64,000 bases of DNA from Hortaea werneckii (Eukaryota; Ascomycota; Dothideomycetes; Mycosphaerellales; Teratosphaeriaceae), in NCBI GenBank assembly GCA_037044905.1, contig JBAOKB010000161.1, forward strand, positions 62,001-126,000. The letters run 5' to 3'. Each line of letters starts with the position of its first letter. Positions within the stretch are counted from its first letter, which is position 1. The translations under genes were made by a program, and so were the position numbers. The notes beneath the pieces were generated by a model. That model worked only from the letters and a program-made list of their open reading frames with translations, had not been told where the DNA came from and ran no database searches. This document shows positions 47,858-58,493 of this stretch, in pieces.

Positions 47858-49313
47858 ATGGCGGGGTCAACACGATACATGAGGTACATCCTCATCGCCT
47901 TCGTCGCCCTCGTCGTCATCTTCTTCATCTCCGCCAGCTCGAGCGAGTCCCGAGTCCCCGGCGCCGATCGCGTGCATTCTGCGACGGAGATGCTGAAGGG
48001 CCAGGGCAACAGCCTCTGGAAGGGCGCGTCATCCTCGTCTGCGACCTCGTCCGACGCTGGCACCGTCCCGGCAGGTAAGGACAGCCTGGCCAGCGATGCG
48101 AAGAGCAGCCCCGCTGCCGACGCCGTCAAGCCCGCCGCATCGCACCACTCCTCCGCCTCGTCGGCGGCGGCGCCCCATGCCTCCGACCACAGCACCACCT
48201 CGCCCAACCCTTACTCCGGTAGCCTCGGTGGCCAGAACAGCCTCACCTCCGACACCGCCCCGGGCCCGCGCATGAACGCGACCTTCGTGACCTTGGCCCG
48301 CAACTCGGACGTGTGGGAGATCTCGCGCTCCATCCGGCAGGTCGAAGACCGCTTCAACCACCGCTACCACTACGACTGGGTCTTTCTCAACGACGCCGAC
48401 TTCGACGAGACGTTCAAGTCCGTGACCGGCGCCCTGACCTCCGGCCGCACGCGCTATGGCAAGATCGACAAGGAGCACTGGGGCTTCCCGGAGTTCATCG
48501 ACCAGGACAAGGCCGCCAAGGTGCGCGAGGACATGCACGAGCGCAAGATCATCTACGGCGACAGCATCTCCTACCGGCACATGTGCCGCTACGAGTCCGG
48601 CTTCTTCTTCCGCCACCCGCTCATGATGGAGTACGAGTGGTACTGGCGCGTGGAGCCCTCGATCGAGCTCTTCTGCGACATCAACTACGACACGTTCCAG
48701 TTCATGGCCGAGCACAACAAGAAGTACTCCTTCGTCCTGTCCCTGTACGAATACTTCGAGACGATCCCAACCCTCTGGGACTCCGTCAAGGGCTTCATGA
48801 AGGAGCACCCGGAACACATCGCCAAGGACAACAGCATGGGCTTCCTGTCCGACGACGGCGGCGTGACCTACAACCACTGCCACTTCTGGTCGAACTTTGA
48901 GATTGGCAACCTGGACTGGCTGCGCAGCGACGCCTACATCGACTACTTCAACCACCTCGACCACGACGGCGGCTTCTTCTACGAGCGCTGGGGCGACGCC
49001 CCTGTCCATTCCATCGCCGCCGCCTTGCTTCTCCCCAAGGACCAGATCCACTTCTTCAACGACATCGCCTATTACCATGTCCCCTTCACCCACTGCCCGA
49101 CGGGGGAGAAGACGCGGTTGGATCTGCGATGCCACTGCAACCCCAAGGACAACTTCGACTGGAACGGATACTCTTGTAAGTCTTCCTCGCCTCTCCTCTA
49201 ACCCTTCCCCTTTCGCCCTTCCGCAACTCCTAACCCTTCTTTTTCCAGGTACCAAACGCTTCTACGAGCTCAACTCGATCCCGCTCCCCGAGGGCTACGA
49301 GAAGGAACAGTGA
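47858..49313 (+). CDS. Ktr/Kre2-family alpha-1,2-mannosyltransferase (GT15)
   Basis: Type II Golgi enzyme adding mannose to N- and O-glycans of cell-wall proteins. Exons 47858-49175 and 49249-49313 give 460 aa. A short cytosolic tail precedes the anchor (YILIAFVALVVIFFISA, residues about 10-26), then a Ser/Ala-rich stem. The catalytic domain starts MNATFVTLARNSDVWE. It contains FNHRYHYDWVFLND, YGDSISYRHMCRYESGFFFR, EYEWYWRVEPSIELFCDINYD (the conserved family core), DGGVTYNHCHFWSNFEIGNL and GGFFYERWGDAPVHSIA. It ends KRFYELNSIPLPEGYEKEQ. Codons end strongly in C or G. The intron rebuilds YSCTKRF. Beyond the TGA the same frame stays open; see next entry. Confidence 0.95.
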
Positions 49314-49577
49314 CTGGCGGGCCGCCGTCGCGAGGCTATCTGGGACCGGCACATGGTGCTCAAGATCGCCACCGTCTCCTTCCTCGGCACCGTCGCGCTG
49401 GGTGTAGGACTACTGCTCGGTTACCGGCCGATTATGGCGGGCGTGAGGGTTTTGGTTGGGGGTTGGGAGAAGTGGAAAGGGAAAGGGCAAGGGAGAGGGG
49501 TTTCTTCTGCCGGTGACAACAGGGGTCTTCTTGCCACGACGCTTGATGAGGATGTCGAGAAGAGGCGACGGAGGTGA
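49314..49577 (+). other. In-frame extension after the Ktr stop, with a hydrophobic helix
   Basis: After TGA (49311-49313), followed by CTG, the same frame runs 87 sense codons to TGA 49575-49577. It encodes a 20-residue hydrophobic segment, LKIATVSFLGTVALGVGLLL, and a basic tail ending KRRRR. In the first 29 codons nearly all third positions are C or G, as in the enzyme. It could be stop readthrough, a C-terminus cut off by an indel, or unusual 3' UTR. Confidence 0.5.
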
Positions 49578-50171
49578 AGGGTTTCCCTTCGTTTTCCCCC
49601 TCCCCAATATCCTTTTATCCCCGCCCTGTACCAGTTTCCTTGGATCTCTAGCTCCCGAGACCCGTCTTTTTGTTTTATTAGGGGGAAAAATCGGATTTTT
49701 TATTTCAAAGAACGGAAAAATGAAGTTTTACTCAGTGACAATGAATGTTCTCGCGTGATGTTCGGAAGTCATTGGTTACGGTATCACAGTCTGGTGAGAT
49801 TTGCCATTCCTTTACTGCCGGCGCTGGTGCCGCCTCTAGATGATACAGGTGGTAGGGAGGAGGGGGAGATGAATTCCACCTATTTGGTCCAAGTTGGGAT
49901 GTAGAGGCGATAAGAAAGGTAGAGTGTAAGTTGACGTTTTACGTTTCTCGGGCTGATCTAGAAGGAGAGAGAGCAAGAGCTTTTTTCTTTTTCTTCTTGT
50001 TTTTGGGGGAGAAGAAAAAGAAAAGGTGTAGAGAGATCGTGTGTAAACGGTATAGATATTTGTTCGTTGTGAAATAAATTCTTGGATATCCCAGAAAATA
50101 TATCTCAAGAGGAGGAGCAAAGCCTAACAAAACCCCTCCGCCCACTTCCCTCTCAGACTTCCTTCCACAAC
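49578..50171. other. Convergent intergenic region between Ktr gene and TBF1
   Basis: 3' flanks of both genes. A purine-rich stretch at about 49955-50035 is antisense pyrimidine. No gene is supported. Confidence 0.4.
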
Positions 50172-52355
50172 TCATCTCTTACCCTTCTTCTTCGTCTTCT
50201 GTCCACCTTGGCCGCCATCGCCAACAACAGTCCCAAGACTCCCATCCACCCCTCCTACCCCCTCATCCCCTTCCACCCCAGCATCAACAGTCGAACTCTC
50301 CAACTCACTATCCAACAACCCCAGCGCCGCCCGCGCCCGCGCCCCACCTCGTTTGCGCAACTCACCCGTGACCCCCCTCAGCGCGACGGGGACATCCTTC
50401 CCCGTCTTGAGGTACCAGAGTTTCAAATTCCGCGCCTTGTCCTTCAGCTGGACCTGGTTCCGGTCCTTGAGGACCTCGCTGATGGAGCCGCCGCGGCCGT
50501 AGAGCGCGAGGATCTGCGACCAGTGGGGACCGTCGACTTTCTCGAGCCCGGCGAGGAGGGCTTCTTGCTCTGCGTCTGTCCAGGCTTGTCGGGCCGTCGT
50601 GCCTCCTGAGGGAGGGTTCTTCTCGTTTCCTCCTGCTGTCCCTGCTGCTGCCGCTGCAGGACTGGGGTGATGCTGATGATGAAGGGAAGGCATTCCGCTG
50701 AGTCCGGAGAAGGCATCGCCTTGTGGGGCTTTCCTTGCCATTATCCCCTGTTGACCCGCTAGCGCATCCCGGACACTGTGAGACGCGTCCGCCCGGCGAC
50801 GGCTATGATGTCCTGCTCCGAAGATGTTGTGAGTCCGGAGAGGAATGTTCAGGAGCCCGTCGACGTTCTTGCTGATGCAGGCGGCGAACTCGCGCACGAA
50901 GTCGTGCCATTGGTACTTCTTCGGCAGGTCGGCAAGCGAGTCTTCCGTGACCGGCTCCGCAAGGAGATAGCTCTTCCTCGACCTGCTTCTATCGACAAAG
51001 TCCTGCTCGCTCGGCGATAGGCTAGGCGCGTCGGGATGTCGGGTGAGAATCTGCGCGTCGAGGTCGTTGGGGAAGAGTTCGTCCAGGAGGACTTCGGCGC
51101 TGGTATCGCTATTCATAAGGGCGGAGATGTACGTCTGGGTCTTGAGATCGAGATAGATAGCGCCTTGCCATTTCAGCAGCCTGTGCCCAAGGGGCACGAA
51201 CGTGTCGAGGAAGTATTCGTTGAGATGGAAGAGGCTGACGTCGTGGGCACCTAGCAGACTCGAAATGAAGGTGGCGATGTTGGCTTTTCGGATGACTTCT
51301 TGCTGGCTTGGTTGGAACATTTGAATCCCGACCGCGTCGATGAAAGCCGTTTCCCGACTGTACACCTTGCGAGTCTGATCAAACAGGCTTTTGAGAGTGG
51401 CATAGGCCTGGCTGACTTCGGCGTCGGTCCCGCGGACCATGTCTTGAATCTCAGGGAAGCTGGACTTGGCAATGGTCTGAATGATCTGCGTCGCAAGGTT
51501 GTCCAGGATCGGTAAACTTTGCAATTTCAAGTGCATACTGGCGTCCTCGAAATTGAAGTCTGACATGCTTCTCTGAGCCTGCCGCTGGGCCTGTGGAATG
51601 GCATAATTGATAGTCGACACGTGGGGAGGATCCAAATCAGGATAGTTTGGAAATGTTGCGTCACCCGTTGGCTGGTAGGTCTCTGTCAGGGTTTGCTGCG
51701 GCTGTTGCTCGACAGAAGACTGAGGTTGCGTGAAAAAAGAGAGACTCGGCGTTTGCTGCGGTATAAGAGAGCTGGACCCATGATAGCCAATGGACGAGGT
51801 CGTAGGCATATAGGCTGCCACGCCGATATTGTGTGAAGTCGGCGGCCATGGCGAGTTGTATGTCGAGGGATCTGTTTGCTGGTAAAAATAAGGCTGCTGG
51901 TAAGATGAGACGTCTGGATAGGGAGACTGGGATAGGTTCCACTGGCCGCGATAGGCCGGCTGCGGCTGTATTGAAGAGGGCACATGGGCGTTGTACGCGG
52001 AAGAGAAGTGATGTTGGACTGGGGTGGAATGTCCTTGTGGGAGGCCTTGCCAGCTGCATAAGCCGGTTTCGCCGCCACCGCTCGATACGGGGGAGTGGCT
52101 AGCGCTGAGGGCTACACCGTTATCCAGCCTCCGCTTCTTCGCCATGGGGCCATACGAAGGGTCTCCGTAAGGGCTGTTGGCTGGCAGAGGAGCGCCGTAG
52201 CCATATTGCGATGAGAGTACTACGCGAGAGTGTCAGTGGCGTGGCGTACCGTCCTCCTCATTTGGACGCAGGTGATGGCATTTTCAGGACGCTCATGATG
52301 ATTGATGAGCGAGGATCTGATAAAGATGGTCGTAGTACGAACCTGCGCTGTGCAT
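50172..52355 (-). CDS. TBF1: TTAGGG-repeat binding factor (Tbf1-like; TRFH plus telobox Myb)
   Basis: Binds TTAGGG repeats at telomeres and subtelomeres and, in fungi, promoters of some growth genes. The main exon (50172-52219) is preceded by an inferred 13-nt exon (52343-52355) across a 123-nt intron; the join gives MHSAVLSSQYGYGAPL, 686 aa. The open frame upstream of the internal ATG 52145 supports this. A Gln/Pro/Tyr-rich N-terminus leads to a TRF-homology dimer domain (about 225-470: HLKLQSLPILDNLATQIIQT, ATFISSLLGAHDVSLFHLNE, LLKWQGAIYLDLKTQTYISA). The Myb domain (about 555-615) includes WTDAEQEALLAGLEKVDGPH and the telobox LKDKARNLKLWYLKTG. A basic end KKKGKR suits a nuclear protein. 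Confidence 0.87.
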
Positions 52356-52570
52356 TCTGCCTCTCCTCTCCCGCGCTGCCTGCCCTTTCTTCCCTATTTT
52401 GCCTGAAGACGTGCTGGAGGGCGGCGAGCTGGTGGACTTGGCCCTAAGTCCTGGTAAAGAGGGCTTCCGGCGCCGGCTGCCGAAAGCGCGTGTGGCCGGC
52501 GAGCGGCTCTGCAGCCGGAGGTAAAGTGCTCGTACGACAGCCGACGGCCGAGGCAACAATGTACAGTACA

Positions 52571-52617
52571 GTACCTTACAGTTAGTAATGTAAGGTATGT
52601 ACATAGGTATGTACATA
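52571..52617. repeat. Hairpin and 12-bp tandem repeat upstream of TBF1
   Basis: TACCTTACA (52572-52580) pairs with TGTAAGGTA (52589-52597) around an 8-base loop. It overlaps two exact copies of GGTATGTACATA (52594-52605 and 52606-52617), about 240-260 bases before the TBF1 start codon. Confidence 0.7.
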
Positions 52618-52877
52618 GATAGGTCAACCTCTCGAGGGACTCGTCGAAGAATCAGAAGAATGATCGAATCAGAAGAAAAATTCATCATGTAAAAGCGGCT
52701 GTGTCTGGCATAAGATCACGCCGCTTTCGCAACCCGCTGCCGTCTGCGAACGACACCAAAGTAATAATAATGCGACCCAGCTCTCACTGCCTCTCTCGCC
52801 CTCCAGCTCTCACCCTCTCGCCGTCTCGGAGCCGTGTCGACGCAGGTTCGGCCGCGTAAGCCGACGGCCCTACAACT

Positions 52878-53155
52878 TCGAAGGCTTCCGGAAGGCGCGT
52901 CTTCTGGGCTTGGCATTGCCCGAGGAATGCTTAGTCGGGCGGGCTGATGGCGGTGCGCGCGACGTAGAAGCATCGGTTAATCGTTCACCACCGCTGTAGC
53001 AGACGCTTGGCAACTGCACTGGCGCATGGGAAGCCATGTGTCGCAGATCCCGAGACTCTAGCCTGGACAAGCGTGCACGGGAACTGCCATTGGACACGCC
53101 GGGCGCTCGCCCCGGACGGAAGTGAGAGGTGTTGGACGATCGCGAAAGGTCTGCA
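52878..53155 (-). CDS. Possible small Ser/Arg-rich protein (uncertain)
   Basis: A minus-strand frame reads ADLSRSSNTSHFRPGRAPGV, then SNGSSRARLSRLESRDLRHM, and ends PRRRAFRKPSKL at 52878. Upstream a CTCCTGCAG string could be a splice acceptor feeding an exon I cannot identify. The composition is Ser/Arg/Pro-rich, without a domain. It may be the last exon of a small gene or chance; no family is assigned. Confidence 0.25.
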
Positions 53156-54164
53156 GGAGATCATCTGTCAAAAGAGGTCCATTTAATGTGGTGCACCTGC
53201 GACAACACCCTCCCCCTCCCCCTCTTCTTCTGCTCGCTATCTATACTCGCTACAGTAGCGCATGCCGACATCGGCTCTCGTAGTCGAAGGCAATCATAAT
53301 GAAGTCTTCCCGAGGAGTGGCCTCAAAAGCGTTCATTAGGCCTAGCCGTGTGGGTGGGGACGGCAGAGATAATAATGTCATTCGAAACCGTACTTGCGCG
53401 AGCCGCTTCAACCATGCACGACCACTGTAGTAGGTACGTACATCAGCAAAGCGTGCGTACGTACTGCTACTGTCCAACGTATCTGCGACGCGACGCGACG
53501 GCACGGGCGGCTGTTCATGAAAGAGACCCATGATTTGATCCATGCCGGGCTGAACATGACTAGCGAGACCAGATCTGATCATTGCTGCTTGGGGAAGGCA
53601 CGGCCATACAGCACCCAGACAAGTCCTGACGTGTCATAAGACTCGGAGGCTTCACTGTCCCCAGATACGCTGTCTCCCCTAGTGCGCAGACGACGTCCAC
53701 GCCACCAGTCACAGTACATGAAGGCCGCGACAGCAGTATATCAGCTATCGCTGCCACAGCGCTGCGTTGGCCACGACGCAGCTTCCGAGCTTCCGAAGAG
53801 CCGTGGATGACATTCATTAGCGACTACCACATGGCCGGCACTTCTCCGCGAAAGTGTCTGCTCCACAATCACTGATCTCGACTTTGATGACGACAAGCAA
53901 CGCAATTCCGTTTAGAGGCCAAGACCATGTTTTATACTGTCCGCGTAAGGAACAGGGCCACAAGCCTACTCTACTCACTGGTCGCATGCGGAGCATCAAC
54001 GTCAACAACGCTCAAGGTCCTCATTGCTACGGCAAGGGACTCGGTAGTTCCTGGTGACCGGTAGATCGATTGAAGCATTGTCCGAAAGATAGCTCGAAAA
54101 GCAAATAAGCAACATCGTTTCAGACCTTACCGGGTGGCCCTATCGTACAGTCTAAACTTGCTAT

Positions 54165-54320
54165 AGGAATCGCAAAAATCGAACGTATCTCATTGCTATA
54201 GAGGCAGTATTGCTAAGTGAAGGCACAATATAGTAGCATCAAGAGCGAAAAAGCTGATGGGGATCCATGGGTATAGAGCGGTATTGCTAGTCGGAGGATT
54301 CCTACATCGAGTTCGAACTG
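54165..54320 (+). repeat. Dispersed intergenic repeat, copy C
   Basis: Blocks in order: AGGAATCGCAAAAATC, TATCTCATTGCTATAGAGG, CAGTATTGCTAAGTGAAGG, CACAATATAGTAGC, AAGAGCGAAAAAGC, TATAGAGCGGTATTGCTAG, GGAGGATTCCTACATCGAG and TTCGAACTG. It is the best-preserved copy together with D. Confidence 0.88.
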
Positions 54321-54572
54321 TAGTATACCAAGGAGAAGACCTTCGACTGAAGATTCCCAAGCAGAGTCTTCGCTTTCCCATGCACGCACAATCAAGGCCG
54401 CCACCTACAACCCCATGCATTTGCTTCCCTAACTTCGCCGCATTTGAATCACCGTTCTCCTAACATCCCAAGACCGACTTCGAACCCCCAACCGCTAATC
54501 CCAGCAATCCCTTCACATTCCTCCCCCCATCCCGTACGGCATCAGACACACACGCACGACCCAATCCTCCTC

Positions 54573-55226
54573 TTAAAACTTCACATGCCCAAACACCCGT
54601 TCCCTCTCCTCACAAAACCCACACCGACACCCCTTCACCTTAGCCAACAGATCATGGCGCAGGATACTCGCCGTCGTGGGGCACAGATACCTCCTTACAA
54701 CGCGATTTTTGACCTGCGGCCTCGCGCCCGCCCGACCCAGCTGCCGCAGGATCCTCCGGCGATGGTGCTCCCGGTTTGTCCCCCTCCTTCGGGGGATCGA
54801 AGACGCCCAGCTCGAACCGCGCACTGGGCACATGCGGCTGCATGATAAGCATGCGCTCCCATGACCCGGACGGGATTTTCTCCGCCGTCTCCAGGCAGCG
54901 GTAATGGAAGTCGATGAGGAGCGGTTGCGTCTTATGCGTTCCTTTCCAGAGGAGTAGGGTCTTGAACCCAGTCGACGGGAGTTGTGGACGAGTAAAGGGT
55001 TGAGTCGTGCGTGGGCGCGCGATTGACGTTCGTCGACGGACCCCGTCTGGTCGACCTTGTGCGGTAGGATCCAGAGTTTGCGGAGTAAGCGTGGGGAGGT
55101 GTTGATGGTGGCGTGGAAGGCGCGGGTGGTGCGTTGGGCGAGCAGGACGGTTTGCATGTCCACGTTCATTAGGATCATCTCGAGGAGTTCGGGGATGTGG
55201 ATCACTTTCTCCGCTGGGGAGGTCAT
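54573..55226 (-). CDS. F-box protein of the small fungal type (frameshifted)
   Basis: Likely substrate receptor of an SCF ubiquitin ligase. The N-terminal F-box reads VIHIPELLEMILMNVDMQTV, LLAQRTTRAFHATIN and SPRLLRKLW. The remainder lacks known repeats. The frame shifts at about 54,955: continuing in the new frame gives GFKTLLLWKGTHKTQPLLID, FHYRCLETAEKIPSGSWERM, PHVPSARFELGVFDPPKEGD. A return shift near 54,665 gives the end LLAKVKGCRCGFCEERERVF. Length after joining is about 218 aa. Similar compact F-box proteins are numerous in Dothideomycetes and mostly uncharacterised. Confidence 0.75.
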   Translation of the reverse strand: MTSPAEKVIHIPELLEMILMNVDMQTVLLAQRTTRAFHATINTSPRLLRKLWILPHKVDQTGSVDERQSRAHARLNPLLVHNSRRLGSRPYSSGKERIRRNRSSSTSITAAWRRRRKSRPGHGSACLSCSRMCPVRGSSWASSIPRRRGTNREHHRRRILRQLGRAGARPQVKNRVVRRYLCPTTASILRHDLLAKVKGCRCGFCEERERVFGHVKF

Positions 55227-56495
55227 GTTCGGTTTTGCTGGGTGGGGAGGTGAAAGATCAGATGTGAATGTTTTGCTGTTCTCCTGTGGATGCTGTTGCG
55301 GAGTGGTTCGCTGGCCCTGTTATCGTGGAATTGGGCGTCTCGTTCTTGCAGAGCTGGCAGATCACAATCGCCAGAGTGAAAGCAGATCTTGCTGTGACTA
55401 GCAGGTTTAGTAGTCTGGCAGGTATCGTTGCTAATTGAAAGCTCCAGGGGCTGCTGAATTGATGGGTGCTTAGATAAATGGGGATTTCGGGAAGGAGGAT
55501 CTCGCAACTCGATCTTTCTCGACAAGAGCGCACAGTCTCTTAAAAGAGCAAGTGAAGACCGATAACGAGGACTGTATGTAGATACTATGTACCTACCCTC
55601 AGCAGAGGCGAGGAAAGCCAAAAGCAGATGTTTCTGGCAGTCAGAAGCTAAACACACGATGTCGCGAAAGTCTAAAGCAGAAGAATTCGAAATCAGGACC
55701 CTGATATCTCAGTGAATGAACAGGTCTGGCATGGCTTGAGACAGACACCCCTTGGCCTCGAACTTGCGGGTTCGAGTCTCCAATTTTCGTATGTAGTCGC
55801 TGCTAGTAGTCAGGAGAAGTGAAACCTGCAAGCTTGCCCGAGTCGGTAAGCCATCTTCAGCCTTTACTCATTCGTTGGGGATGTTTCCTTCACTGCAGCG
55901 AAACGATTCGCGGGTAGTGGATTTCCTTCGGGTCCAAGAAGGAGAAATGGTTTTTTTTCTTTTTTTTCCTTTTTTCCTTTTTTTTTTTTTAAAGAAACCC
56001 AAAAAGAATTGGTTGCACATGCCCACTTCAATGAAAATCGGAGAAGCTTCGATTTTCTGGGAGGATTTAATCGTTGCTCGAATGGCTCGTCCTGCGTGTC
56101 GATTGCACCATCAGCCATCGTTTTGAAACCTGGAAGCTTGTTCATGCGCCGCAAATTGGATACGCCTGTCAGCAGTGCCAACTACGGAATTACCTAGGCA
56201 TCGTGACACTGATGGTAGGCACTGTTTTGGATTTCTGCCAGAAGGCAAAAATGTAAAAATAAAGTAAAATTAAAAGAGAGACAGGACGACGACCTTTTCG
56301 CATTCGTCAAGCAGTGTACATGTAAGTGAGCGCAGAAGAGTACAGACCTCCCGCGCGCTAGCCAGTCAGCTCACCATCATCTTCCCCCTTAGCAAGTAGA
56401 CCAGCCAGAAGTAGGTCATAGGTTAAAACCACACAGCCAGTATATGCGACGCAAATGCCCATCGCTTTCACGTCCCTTAGCACAATGATGGCGCA
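55227..56495. other. Intergenic region between the F-box gene and threonine aspartase
   Basis: About 1.3 kb. A minus-strand open frame at 55223-55657 is probably the leader of the F-box gene. T-rich runs occur at about 55951-55990. A GGTTCGAGTC string at about 55769 is not part of a foldable tRNA. Confidence 0.4.
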
Positions 56496-58493
56496 TCATG
56501 CTTTCCGTCTCCGGTACCTGATTGCTCTTCCACCCTGCGCGATGACTCCACCGCCCTTGCTCCGGCTCATGGTACAGACCGGTTTTGTTTCATCCGCGTG
56601 CATACTTGCCAGGGCAAAAGAGTCAGTGTTGTGGCCGAAGTAGAGGTAACAGCCATCCTTGGTCTTCTTGACGCTTAACATGCCGATGGCGCCAGTCGAG
56701 TGCGAGTTCTTCACGCTAGGATGACCCATGAAATCCTTCTCGATGAAGCTTCTGATTGCCTCGTCATCTCCAGTTTCTTCGAATCGACCTCCTGCAACTT
56801 TGCGCTTGTTGTAGTACAAGCGCTCCGAGCAGACGCTCGCGGCTTGTGTGGTGCCCATGTGCTCGCCTGTGCCGCTTGTCACAGTCGCAACGCATTGACG
56901 CTCGGGGTCATCGTTATCGATGGGAATCACGGCCGCGCCGATACCGACCAGGGCTGCTGGCCCAACGCGACCTGGGTGCTTCATGCCAATACCCCCTGAT
57001 GAGGCACCGCAGGCAATGTTACCATAGCTATCAATGGCAATAGCGCCGACAGTGTCGGTGACGTTGTCTTCATTCACTTGCGCGCCATCATGTCCGCCGA
57101 GGTAAGACGGCGGTAGTGGTGGTTGGTTGCGGACGTGACCTAGAGGCGTACCAGCAGAGGGTGTCGGCGACTCGAGTAACTTCTCGCACGGCGTTTTGGA
57201 AGCGGGTGACGAGAGGCATCCTGCATTGTCTCATCGGAATGATGAGCATCTTGCGGCGAAGACCGGCCTTTGAATTCGATCGCAGTAGAATCCGAGTCTG
57301 ACCCTGAAGAGCCATCCCAGACTGTCACATGCGCGCGCTTCTGCATCTTCGCGAGGGGGTTGCGATCGAGTCACCAACATCGCTCATATCTATATCTGAG
57401 CCACAGTGCCGATTGAGCGACGGACCTCCATCTGCGCGGCTGTGCTGGCGAGCATCGCTGTAGTAATCTTTCGGTATCGTACTGGCAGTGCGATTGGCGA
57501 ATGCGTTTGTCAATGGAAACTCGATGCCGGGCGGTCCATACGGATCGAACGATTCGTCGCTCCGTTCTGGCGGGCTGCATTTGGGGGCTCCATATAAGTC
57601 ATCGATAGGTTGGATGGACGCGAAGCTGGTAATGAATGTTCTTCAGCATCCTGCCTATCATCAGAAGGAGGAGGCGAGATAGGCTGCGCATCGTTCCACA
57701 TGCCAGCCATCAACGCCTTGGTATGCTCCCGACGCATTTTCTCTTGGCCAGACTGCTTGTCGAAGGCCGCTGCGTGATCCATCTCAGAAGGCACCCGCGG
57801 AAGACTGTAGCGCTCATGCTCATCGCGGCGCTTTTGATGGTCCGCCTTCACCAGATCGTATTTCCACTTGCGCCATCGGTCTCGCGCGGAGGCCGAGATC
57901 AAGGCGTCTAAAGGCAAAATGGAGATGCCATGCTCATATGCGTAATCAGTGGCACCTTGTCCAACGAGCAGATTTGGCGGCACGCGGCGGAGGGACAGCG
58001 TCTGTGTGGTGTTATCGAGCAGTGTCCGGGCCAGGGAAATAGGATTCTTGACTTCTGCAGAAAGGCGTCAGTGTCTTGTGTCAACCAATTGGGGGATGAA
58101 GCTGACGTACGTGCGACCGCTCCTGCTCCTCCACTGCGGCCGTAATGGTCCACCACTACTGCATCACACTCCACAACTCCGTCCATAGCCAAGTTGCTCC
58201 CGAATCCAGCGTTAGTGATTTCCTTGTCTTCTAAGATCTTGATGGCTATTTCGATCGCATCCAGAGACGAACCACCATTCTTCATCAGCGCCATGGCGGC
58301 TTTTGCGGCCCTGAAGAAATGTCAGAAGGATGCCTGTAGCATGTGGGGTATTTAGTGATGCTTACTCGTTGCAAGCACCGAGATGATGCTGCTCATTCTG
58401 CACGCTGTGGTATCCTGCTCCGGCGTGAACGAAGATGCAGGGAATGTCTGTTGGCTTGCGATGGCCGCGTTTGCTGCCGAAGACTTTGTCCAT
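56496..58493 (-). CDS. Threonine aspartase / Ntn-hydrolase asparaginase family (frameshifted)
   Basis: Self-processing N-terminal nucleophile hydrolase of the asparaginase_2/taspase-1 family. Exon 1 (58366-58493) begins MDKVFGSKRGHRKPTDIPCI and contains FVHAGAGYHS. Exon 2 (58111-58310) holds AAMALMKNGGSSLDAIEIAI and NAGFGSNLAMDGVVECDA. From 58054 come VKNPISLARTLLDNTT, PPNLLVGQGATDYAYEHG, then a long hydrophilic insert (FDPYGPPGIEFPLTN, VTVWDGSSGSDSDS). The C-terminal part has the catalytic Thr in VTDTVGAIAIDSYGNIA, then SSGGIGMKHPGRVG and SGTGEHMG. Indels break the frame near 57,555, 57,370, 57,225 and 57,160, mostly at C runs. The insert makes it longer than human taspase-1. The start is uncertain. 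Confidence 0.82.

Larger units (their letters stand above)
52356..54572. other. Long region upstream of TBF1
   Basis: About 2.2 kb. It holds a hairpin plus 12-bp tandem repeat at 52571-52617, a possible small gene near 52878-53155 (listed separately) and dispersed repeat copy C at about 54165-54320. Confidence 0.45.

Noticed and set aside
48029..49255. 408-codon minus-strand frame opposite the Ktr gene
   Set aside because: Val/Gly/Ala-rich mirror of a strongly C/G-ending codon pattern; a typical antisense shadow.
55740..55790. GCGGGTTCGAGTCTCC resembling a tRNA T-arm
   Set aside because: The T-stem pairs only partly and there is no matching 5' half.
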